Source of the DNA: an uncultured Pseudomonadales bacterium | Lineage (GTDB): Bacteria; Pseudomonadota; Gammaproteobacteria; Pseudomonadales; Porticoccaceae | DNA length: 5,469 nt | Direction of reading: 5' to 3' | Assembly (NCBI GenBank): GCA_937998635.1 | Contig: CALLDA010000002.1 | Coordinates: forward strand, 1 to 5,469 | Part shown: in pieces, positions 1 to 4,603 of the stretch | Numbering within the stretch: the stretch's first letter is position 1 | Layout: each line of letters opens with the position of its first letter | Program-made: the position numbers and the translations under genes | Notes under the pieces: generated by a model | Told to the model about the DNA's origin: nothing | Database searches by the model: none | The model's input: the letters and a program-made list of their open reading frames with translations, nothing else

Positions 1-516
1 GCTGAGCAAGCAGCTACAAAAAATGTAGGTGTGCTGGATGCCGCTGTCAGCGGTGGCGAAGAAGGCTCAAAGGCAGGCACCCTGACCTTAATGGTCGGGG
101 GAGATGCCCGGCTGCTGGAACGCTGTCGGCCAATCTTTGAAGTAGTGGGAGAAAACATCTTTCATCTGGGCGACGTGGGTATGGGTGAAGCCGCAAAGCT
201 GGTCAACAACCTGATGTTTTTAAATCATCTACATAGCGCCTATGAAGGCTTGCGACTGGGCGCTGCGGCGGGCATCGATGAAGATAAACTCATAGCCCTG
301 CTTAAAGTCAGTACCGGTAACAGCTGGGCACTGGAAAGTTGGAGCTGGTTCGCCGAGATGCGTGAATCCTATACCACGGGCATGGAAGGCATGGCCGAGG
401 TGCTGTTTAAGGATCTGTCTCTGGCTTTATCGGTCGGCCATGACTTAAAAGTGCCTTTGCCATCGGGTGCGCTAACGTCGCAAATGCTGGAACGGATTCT
501 TGGGCTGGGGGATTGA
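1..516 (+). CDS. NAD(P)-dependent 3-hydroxyisobutyrate dehydrogenase-like oxidoreductase, C-terminal part (5' end outside window)
   Basis: The frame is open from base 1 and ends at TGA 514-516, giving the last 171 residues of a family usually about 290 long; the Rossmann NAD(P)-binding half lies off the left edge. The GTG at 31 is an internal valine, not a start. Visible hallmarks are the substrate-binding DAAVSGG motif (residues 13-19 of the fragment), the GTLTLMVGGD strand (26-35) that ends the N-terminal domain, and the helix GEAAKLVNN (62-70), whose Lys66 is the family's catalytic lysine and Asn70 its partner. The remainder is the all-helical C-terminal domain (NAD_binding_11 type), including KDLSLAL. 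Family members reversibly oxidise beta-hydroxyacids such as 3-hydroxyisobutyrate or tartronate semialdehyde; the exact substrate cannot be read from this half. A small lipoprotein frame starts 8 bp after the stop, so the two may be co-transcribed. Confidence 0.92.
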   Translation, partial: AEQAATKNVGVLDAAVSGGEEGSKAGTLTLMVGGDARLLERCRPIFEVVGENIFHLGDVGMGEAAKLVNNLMFLNHLHSAYEGLRLGAAAGIDEDKLIALLKVSTGNSWALESWSWFAEMRESYTTGMEGMAEVLFKDLSLALSVGHDLKVPLPSGALTSQMLERILGLGD

Positions 517-524
517 GGGATTAT

Positions 525-599
525 ATGAATAACAGGAAATATATTTGGGGGGCTGGTTTAGTGGTTTTATCTGGATGCCAGGCAGGCTGCCAACCTTGA
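525..599 (+). CDS. Very short lipoprotein reading frame (24 codons), or remnant of a longer lipoprotein gene
   Basis: ATG 525 is preceded by GAGGG at 515-519 with a 5-nt gap, one of the best ribosome binding sites in the window, and lies 8 bp after the dehydrogenase stop. The peptide starts MNNRKYIWGAGLVVLSGC: a short basic n-region, a hydrophobic core and a textbook lipobox (L-S-G-C, lipidated Cys at residue 18). Only six residues (QAGCQP) follow before TGA 597-599. It may be an entericidin-like micro-lipoprotein, though without the usual length or composition, or the stump of a larger lipoprotein lost by frameshift or deletion. Neither alternative frame continues as a convincing mature domain: one stops after about 18 codons and the other gives a 63-residue aromatic-rich sequence I do not recognise. 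Translation initiation is well supported; function is unknown. Confidence 0.5.
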   Translation: MNNRKYIWGAGLVVLSGCQAGCQP

Positions 600-774
600 C
601 CGGGCCCTGTTTTTGGGAGCTTATTTTTGTTGATCTGTTTGTACTAATTTTTGAATCGTCGCCTTATGCACTGAAGCGCTTATTTTTTTGGAATATCCCA
701 GACTATGTCAGAGTGGACTGCACGATCATGCCGTAACCACTCAATGCGATTGTTTGCCTGCTATTTTTAATTTT
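600..774. other. AT-rich intergenic stretch without a supported gene
   Basis: No reading frame here has both a ribosome binding site and a protein-like composition. The longest plus-strand frame crossing it (545-736) has no Shine-Dalgarno sequence and encodes an aromatic-rich, unrecognisable peptide. The perfect 8-bp palindrome AAGCGCTT (673-680), followed by A and a run of seven T, resembles a terminator, but it has no loop, so I do not call it one. The stretch separates the dehydrogenase/mini-lipoprotein pair from the next gene and leads into the repeats at 775. Confidence 0.5.
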
Positions 775-804
775 TCGTCTATAGTTTAGTCGTCTATAGT
801 TTAG
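775..804 (+). repeat. Tandem duplication of a 15-bp unit upstream of the lipoprotein gene
   Basis: TCGTCTATAGTTTAG occurs twice with no gap and no mismatch, at 775-789 and 790-804. Each copy contains the half-site TAGTTT (782-787 and 797-802), and the second copy forms the left arm of the palindrome at 797-810. The repeat ends 50 bp before the preferred start of the next gene, where an operator or upstream activation site would lie. Confidence 0.9.
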
Positions 805-810
805 AAACTA
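797..810. promoter_or_regulatory. Perfect palindrome, candidate repressor operator
   Basis: TAGTTT-AG-AAACTA has 6-bp arms around a 2-bp centre, typical of a site for a dimeric helix-turn-helix regulator such as a TetR-family protein. It overlaps the weak -35-like TTTAGA (800-805), which lies 18 bp before TAAGAT (824-829), so a bound protein could block that promoter. With the extra TAGTTT at 782-787, three half-sites lie within 29 bp. The symmetry is seen directly; the regulator and its function are inferred, and no regulator gene lies in the window. Confidence 0.5.
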
Positions 811-829
811 AAGTTGTCTGTAATAAGAT
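800..829 (+). promoter_or_regulatory. Weak sigma70-like promoter for the lipoprotein gene
   Basis: TTTAGA (800-805) and TAAGAT (824-829) each match four of six consensus positions at 18-bp spacing. Transcription would begin near 836, about 19 nt before ATG 855. Alternative -10-like TATAGT boxes at 780-785 and 795-800, one in each repeat copy, lack good -35 partners. The assignment is tentative. Confidence 0.25.
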
Positions 830-854
830 CATTTCAGCAGATATGGAGGATGAT

Positions 855-1952
855 ATGACCAGGGTCCACAGATTGATCACTACAAAAATGCGCTTATTAA
901 TAGCAAGTATTGTCGCTGTGTTATTCATTATTTCAGGAGTGGCTTGCTCTGAGGCGGATAAAAGCAAAGGGTCAGATTATCAGGCACCACGTAATTCTCA
1001 GGGTCATCCAGACCTGCAGGGGGTATGGGATTTTCGAACACTGACCCCACTGCAACGCCCCCTCGAGATCGGAGACAAGGCTGTATTTACTGCCGAAGAG
1101 GCAGAGGCATTTCGCCAGCAAGAGGTGGCCAGTCATGATGTTGATAACCAAAGGGATATTCCGGCTGCATTCGACGTAGAAGCGGCTTACAACACGTTCT
1201 GGTGGGATTTTGGTACTGAATTGAACGAGGATCGGCGTACATCGCTTATTGTCGATCCACCCAATGGACGCCTGCCAGATTTGACCCCCAGCGCACGAGA
1301 GGATTTGAAAAGGAATCTTTTACATACCCCGCCGGTCAGGGTATTTGGCTCAGTGGGCGAGGTGACATTTCGACCCGAAGGCCCTGAATCGCTAGGGCTT
1401 TCCGAACGCTGTCTGGTGGGATTCAATGCAGGTCCTCCCCTTATACCGAGCGCCTATAACAATAATATCCGAATCGTGCAGGCTCCTGGCTATATTGTTT
1501 TGTTCACTGAGATGATTCACGACGCGCGTGTGATTGCGATGGATGGCAACCCACACTTACCGAAAGACATTGAAAAATGGTCTGGTGATTCAAGAGGCCG
1601 TTGGGAGCAGGACACACTGGTTATCGAAACAAGCAATTTCACAGATAAGACACCAGTCTATCAGTTGCCCATCAACTTGAGAGATTTGTCTATGAACGGC
1701 GTCGTTGGCAGAGGTAAAGACTTTCATCTGATTGAACGAATAACCCGAATCAGCGATTCTCGTCTACTCTATGAGTACACCATTGATGACCCCAATAGTT
1801 TTGCAAAACCCTTTACTGTAGCAATACCCATGAAAGCGACTGAGGATCAGATGTTTGAATATGCCTGTCACGAAGGGAACTACGCGATGGCGGGCATGCT
1901 GAATGGTGCCCGAACTCTTGAGAAAGAGGCAGCTATCGCTGCTCAAAATTAG
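855..1952 (+). CDS. Predicted exported lipoprotein of unknown function (GHPDLQGVWDF family)
   Basis: The longest frame opens at ATG 843, but GGAGG (845-849) lies 5 nt before the in-frame ATG 855, so 855 is preferred (365 aa). Residues 1-30 form a signal peptide: a basic n-region (TRVHR, TTKMR), the core LLIASIVAVLFIISGVA, and Cys31 in the sequence S-G-V-A-C, which fits the permissive lipobox pattern although the -3 residue is Gly. The mature part carries blocks I recognise from a large paralogous family in gammaproteobacteria, sphingomonads and acidobacteria: GHPDLQGVWDFRTLTPLQRP near the start, RRTSLIVDPPNGRLPDLTP, HDARVIAMDGNPHLP, WSGDSRGRWEQDTLVIETSN, LLYEYTIDDP and YACHEGNYAM near the end. 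No catalytic function is known to me. Length is normal and the frame intact. It is probably anchored to a membrane facing the periplasm. The palindrome upstream suggests regulated expression, and a terminator follows 18 bp after the stop, so it looks monocistronic. Confidence 0.88.
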   Translation: MTRVHRLITTKMRLLIASIVAVLFIISGVACSEADKSKGSDYQAPRNSQGHPDLQGVWDFRTLTPLQRPLEIGDKAVFTAEEAEAFRQQEVASHDVDNQRDIPAAFDVEAAYNTFWWDFGTELNEDRRTSLIVDPPNGRLPDLTPSAREDLKRNLLHTPPVRVFGSVGEVTFRPEGPESLGLSERCLVGFNAGPPLIPSAYNNNIRIVQAPGYIVLFTEMIHDARVIAMDGNPHLPKDIEKWSGDSRGRWEQDTLVIETSNFTDKTPVYQLPINLRDLSMNGVVGRGKDFHLIERITRISDSRLLYEYTIDDPNSFAKPFTVAIPMKATEDQMFEYACHEGNYAMAGMLNGARTLEKEAAIAAQN

Positions 1953-1970
1953 AGGCATCAATGAGATATA

Positions 1971-2001
1971 TAAAAGGGGCCACTACGGCCCTTTTTATTT
2001 T
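1971..2001 (+). terminator. Rho-independent terminator of the lipoprotein gene
   Basis: AAAAGGGGCC (1972-1981) pairs with GGCCCTTTTT (1987-1996) around the loop ACTAC, giving a 10-bp stem with one G-T wobble, and TTTTTATTTT forms the U tract. A-rich sequence on the other side lets it work on the minus strand too, where it contains the stop of the truncated transposase frame. Confidence 0.88.
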
Positions 2002-2177
2002 CCGATTCTCCCTACTCGGACTTGTTTCTTCCACCCGGATAGCATGGAAGGATGGATGTCTAAGGTCTTAGCAACATCCTTGACTTTAATGTCTTCCAAA
2101 TGGGTCAGTTCAACCGCTTTTGCTTTGAACTCATTCGTGTGCTGCCAGGTCTGCCTGGGTTGATTGTATCTCGGCAT
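1995..2177 (-). pseudogene. Truncated IS3-family transposase OrfA
   Basis: The start is ATG 2177 (reading leftward), 7 nt after AGGAG, giving a 60-residue peptide starting MPRYNQPRQTWQ; the longer in-frame start at 2255 would lie outside the inferred IS end. The sequence matches the OrfA type MPRYNQPRxTWQxTNEFKxKAV, with the helix-turn-helix at about residues 31-52 (KVKDVAKTLDIHPSMLSGW). OrfA proteins are normally about 100 residues and end in a leucine zipper. Here the frame runs out after GRIGK at a TAA inside the neighbouring terminator, so the coiled coil and the frameshift site to OrfB are lost. The DNA-binding part might still fold, but no transposase partner is present. Confidence 0.8.
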
Positions 2178-2223
2178 CTTTGGACTCCTGTTGAGGTGTC
2201 CGTTCAAGCGGGTGAAGTTCACA
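2001..2223 (-). mobile_element. IS3-family insertion sequence remnant (one end plus 5' part of orfA)
   Basis: The fragment reads on the minus strand from an inferred terminus near 2223 (TGTGAACTTCACCCGC, beginning with TG as IS3-family ends do), through a short leader with the Shine-Dalgarno sequence AGGAG (complement of 2185-2189), into 60 codons of OrfA. The rest of OrfA, all of OrfB (the DDE integrase) and the other end are absent; sequence similarity appears to stop at about 2001-2010, where the terminator begins. With only one end, no target-site duplication can be tested and both boundaries are approximate. It cannot move by itself. Confidence 0.7.
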
Positions 2224-3044
2224 GCCCCGTCGCCACGCTTGTTATTCAATCTCATCGTCAGCCATTACCTTATGCCTGGCTAGCGCCTTGTGTGGATTCC
2301 GTAAAAAGCTGGGCTAAATCCCAGGGATTTGATTACCAGTTTTTAGGTGACGAGCTTTTTGAGTTACTGCCTAGGTGGCTGCTAGATAAAACCCAATCCC
2401 AAAGGGTGATCGCCACCGATCTAGCGCGCATAAAATGGATGCAAAAGTTTCTTTTGGAAGGCTATGAGCGGGTCGTCTGGCTGGATGCGGATTTTCTTAT
2501 ATTTGCCCCCGACGAGTTTCATCTGGCTGCTTGTAATGATCTTCCCGAAAATTACGCCCTGGGCAGGGAGGTGTGGGTGCAGCCGAAAGAACAGAACCCA
2601 AAAGAGCAGAGCTTAAAGCGACAGAGCAAAGAAGCAGCCAAAAAATTTAAAGTAAATACCAAAGTCCACAATGCTTTTTTATTATTCGGGAAAGGTAATA
2701 GTTTTCTCGATTTTTATGCGGCCCATGCCGAGCGTTTACTCGAAAAAATCACCGGCACCATGCCGCCTCAATTTATAGGCCCAAAACTACTCACTGCTTT
2801 ACATAATGTTGTTCAGTGTCCAGTGCAGGAAAATGCCGGCATGCTCAGCCCCTGGGTGATCCGAGATCTGCTGAACGACGAGGGTCCAGCCCTGACATTA
2901 TTCCGTGCAAAATCACCTTTGCCGCCTGCGGGCGCAAATCTGTGTGCATCCCTGTCTGGGAGTCATGTGTTTAAGGATCCGGCCCTGAAGGATCGGGTGC
3001 TGCTCGATGTTGTTGAGCGATTGCTGTCCAGGGGTAGTATCTGA
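2100..3044 (+). CDS. Putative glycosyltransferase (DxD type), 5' end replaced by IS remnant
   Basis: Residues 45-314 form a coherent protein resembling small nucleotide-sugar transferases with a DxD sugar-binding motif. The opening strand ATLVIQSH (45-52) is followed by SVKSWAKSQGFDYQFLGDELF (68-88), TDLARIKWM (106-114), the metal/nucleotide-sugar motif VVWLDADF (125-132, DAD at 129-131), KVHNAFLLF (188-196), QFIGPKLLTALHN (224-236), ENAGMLSPWVI (244-254) and ANLCASL (279-285). Donor and acceptor are unknown; a cytoplasmic role in polysaccharide or glycoconjugate synthesis is likely. Residues 1-41 are translated from the antisense strand of the IS fragment and are not native. Neither ATG 2100 nor GTG 2196 has a convincing ribosome binding site, so the native start codon and promoter were probably lost at the IS junction near 2223. 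A Lys/Gln-rich segment at 162-188 looks like an insertion. It may be a pseudogene or be expressed at a low level. Confidence 0.7.
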   Translation: MGQFNRFCFELIRVLPGLPGLIVSRHLWTPVEVSVQAGEVHSPVATLVIQSHRQPLPYAWLAPCVDSVKSWAKSQGFDYQFLGDELFELLPRWLLDKTQSQRVIATDLARIKWMQKFLLEGYERVVWLDADFLIFAPDEFHLAACNDLPENYALGREVWVQPKEQNPKEQSLKRQSKEAAKKFKVNTKVHNAFLLFGKGNSFLDFYAAHAERLLEKITGTMPPQFIGPKLLTALHNVVQCPVQENAGMLSPWVIRDLLNDEGPALTLFRAKSPLPPAGANLCASLSGSHVFKDPALKDRVLLDVVERLLSRGSI

Positions 3045-3054
3045 GGAAGGGCCA

Positions 3055-3072
3055 GGAAAAGCGGGATTTTCC
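3055..3072. terminator. Weak stem-loop between convergent genes
   Basis: GGAAAA (3055-3060) and TTTTCC (3067-3072) can pair around GCGGGA; a competing stem GCGG/CCGC uses 3061-3064 and 3071-3074. It lies in the 48-bp gap between the glycosyltransferase and the HabB-like gene, where a bidirectional terminator is expected, but there is no T run on either strand. Confidence 0.25.
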
Positions 3073-3092
3073 GCCACGGTAATCTCTTCTTG

Positions 3093-3530
3093 TTAAAGTT
3101 CTTCGGCTTTGCAGAAAAACCCCCAGATCAACAAGGCACAGCCAACGACCATGGCGATGCCCACCGAAAACAGGCCTGCGGTCACAAGGTTTTCCTGCCA
3201 GGCGAGGCCTTCATAACCGGAAGCGGCGATGGGCGTCATGGCTTTTGTTCCGAACATAGCGGCAATGGATACAAAGAACCAGTTTGCGTAAGTACCATAA
3301 ACAAGCAGCCAGTAAGTGGCAGCCAGATTCCGTGGTGCCAGATGCAGCCTTGACCAGGCTAGGCCGATAACAATAAGGAAAGTGCCATTCATGACGCCTT
3401 CCAGATGGCCCGCCAGACCCATTCTCGGATTGGTCATCGCCGGAATCGCGAACCCTGAAAGCAGGCCAAGGAAAAACAATAGCGCACCGAGGCTCAAAAG
3501 TATTTGAGCAGTTTGATCTTTAGTTTTCAT
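3093..3530 (-). CDS. Hydroxylaminobenzene mutase-like (HabA/HabB family) integral membrane protein
   Basis: The protein is 145 residues from ATG 3530, which follows GGTGG at an 8-nt gap; an in-frame GTG at 3542 would add four residues with no better signal. It resembles HabA and HabB of Pseudomonas pseudoalcaligenes, which rearrange hydroxylaminobenzene to 2-aminophenol in nitrobenzene degradation. The family block NPRMGLAGHLEGVMNG (34-49) follows the first membrane helix, and LVYGTYANWF (76-85) lies in the third. Four hydrophobic helices are evident at about 10-30, 46-60, 70-92 and 116-138, as the family requires. No nitroreductase or aminophenol dioxygenase gene lies nearby, and many homologues occur outside nitroarene pathways, so the substrate here may differ. 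It is on the same strand as the two genes upstream but has a candidate promoter of its own in the gap. Confidence 0.82.
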   Translation of the reverse strand: MKTKDQTAQILLSLGALLFFLGLLSGFAIPAMTNPRMGLAGHLEGVMNGTFLIVIGLAWSRLHLAPRNLAATYWLLVYGTYANWFFVSIAAMFGTKAMTPIAASGYEGLAWQENLVTAGLFSVGIAMVVGCALLIWGFFCKAEEL

Positions 3531-3572
3531 TGATTGTGCCACCGTTTATTTTAATTATTGGGGATGTTTCGC

Positions 3573-3602
3573 AGTATTTGTTTGGTCATTAGTCGAAGTC
3601 AA
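3573..3602 (-). promoter_or_regulatory. Candidate sigma70 promoter for the HabB-like gene
   Basis: On the minus strand, TTGACT (3602-3597) matches five of six -35 positions and AATACT (3578-3573) four of six -10 positions, at 18-bp spacing. Transcription would start near 3566, about 36 nt before ATG 3530. It suggests the gene need not depend on read-through from upstream. Confidence 0.4.
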
Positions 3603-3604
3603 AA

Positions 3605-4489
3605 TCAGCGGCTGGCTCGCCGATAGGCCGAAAAGCTGTGTACGGGCCACATATCCTGATCTTCGCCCCAGCCTGTTTGATCACGTAGTTGCCACTGTAT
3701 AAGGCTGTTGATGTCGATAAAACTATGCCGATTGATAATCATCCGGCTGACTGGGCGACCTGTTGCCAGTAGATGGCGGCCTTCGGTGTCAGTGGCTTCA
3801 ATAGTTATTTGCGTGACCCAACCGCGTTTGGCATCTCGTTCAACAGTACGTTTGCCTTCAGCCAGGCTGACGGTGCGCCCGTCGCATCGAAAGAAGCCAT
3901 AGGCTATTGGATCGCCATCGGGGGTGGTGTTCGTAACTGCCAGAAAACCATGGTCGTCACTGGCGGCCCCGGTGACGTAGGCGGCCTGTCGGGGTCGATG
4001 TTCGGGTCGAGGCCCCCAGGTTCGGTCGCGCATACCAAGGCAATCGATATCGATTTGTTCCCCATGTAATTCCAGTGAGCCAGTGACTCGGCCAAACTGA
4101 TCGAAGTGATGAGCAGAGCCAAAGGTCGAGCCGACGGCGGTCAGTGGCTCGGGCGGCATGATACCGTCGAAGCGCAGCGCGGCAGATAGCCGACCTTCGT
4201 CTTCAAAGCCGAGCCGATAGGACATTGTTGGTTTCAGTACCCGCATCGAAACGCCATTGGGTAGCGTGATGTCACGTAAGTCGGCATCGGCGGGTAGACG
4301 AAGCGCAGTGTAATTGGCCGAGTAAGGGACTTCCCAGGGTAGTTCAGCACTGGCATCCCAAATCCAGATACCCCCGGCCACAGTGCCGATATTGGGGCGG
4401 AACATATTATAGAACCAGCCCCCCAATTGACGCTCAGGATGATGGAAGGAAAACCATACCGTTTCTGTCTCCCACCAGCGATCACTCAT
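3605..4489 (-). CDS. DUF7065-like protein (hydroxyneurosporene synthase/AttH-like lipocalin fold), likely catabolic accessory
   Basis: From ATG 4489 the protein is 294 residues. Characteristic blocks are the opening WWETETVWFSFHHPERQLGGW (residues 5-25), RPNIGTVAGGIWIWD (31-45), PWEVPY (51-56), LRDITLPNGVSMRVLKP (71-87), HHFDQFGRVTGSLELHGE (127-144), DCLGMRDRTWGPR (149-161) and GWGEDQDMW (273-281). The two halves suggest the double beta-barrel architecture of the hydroxyneurosporene synthase/AttH superfamily; this is recall of motifs, not a fold search. No signal peptide is seen. Homologues are often encoded beside APH-type phosphotransferases in gene sets for lipophilic compound breakdown, as here, but no reaction has been established to my knowledge. 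ATG 4489 has no ribosome binding site, and the upstream frame encodes a family-like extension (IFTAADDGFH) reaching an ATC at 4549, so the true product is probably 314 residues. Confidence 0.78.
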   Translation of the reverse strand: MSDRWWETETVWFSFHHPERQLGGWFYNMFRPNIGTVAGGIWIWDASAELPWEVPYSANYTALRLPADADLRDITLPNGVSMRVLKPTMSYRLGFEDEGRLSAALRFDGIMPPEPLTAVGSTFGSAHHFDQFGRVTGSLELHGEQIDIDCLGMRDRTWGPRPEHRPRQAAYVTGAASDDHGFLAVTNTTPDGDPIAYGFFRCDGRTVSLAEGKRTVERDAKRGWVTQITIEATDTEGRHLLATGRPVSRMIINRHSFIDINSLIQWQLRDQTGWGEDQDMWPVHSFSAYRRASR

Positions 4490-4546
4490 GACATCAAAGT
4501 GAAAGCCGTCGTCTGCCGCGGTAAAAATGTGTCGATCTGAATTGCT

Positions 4547-4559
4547 GATTACTTGCTCC
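4547..4559 (-). promoter_or_regulatory. Ribosome binding site followed by ATC: likely original start of the DUF7065-like gene
   Basis: On the minus strand GGAG (4559-4556) lies 6 nt before an ATC codon (4549-4547), in frame with ATG 4489 and 20 codons upstream. If ATC initiates, or was ATG, the N-terminus reads MSNSDRHIFTAADDGFHFDV, a natural start for this family. There is no ATG, GTG or TTG between the upstream in-frame TAA (near 4583) and ATG 4489. Confidence 0.5.
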
Positions 4560-4575
4560 AGCCTTATTTCGGTTG

Positions 4576-4603
4576 ATAATAATTAGAGGGGATTAATAAC
4601 CAA
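4576..4603 (-). promoter_or_regulatory. Weak promoter-like element before the DUF7065-like gene
   Basis: TATTAT (4581-4576) matches five of six -10 positions and TTGGTT (4603-4598) three of six -35 positions, at 16-bp spacing. Transcription would start near 4569, shortly before the ribosome binding site at 4559. The phosphotransferase stop lies within it, so read-through from that gene is equally plausible. Confidence 0.22.

Noticed and set aside
673..688. AAGCGCTT palindrome followed by a T run, as a possible terminator
   Set aside because: The palindrome has no loop bases and only a 4-bp usable stem; it is not adjacent to a gene end.
545..736. 63-codon plus-strand frame after the dehydrogenase
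   Set aside because: The ATT/TTG start region has no ribosome binding site, composition is aromatic-rich and unlike a known protein, and it overlaps the better-supported lipoprotein start at 525 in another frame.
843..845. ATG 843 as start of the lipoprotein gene
   Set aside because: GGAGG at 845-849 overlaps that ATG and is ideally placed for ATG 855, four codons downstream in the same frame.
3773..4069. Plus-strand open frame of 98 codons opposite the DUF7065-like gene
   Set aside because: It lies wholly antisense to a gene with clear family motifs and lacks start signals; it is a by-product of codon bias.
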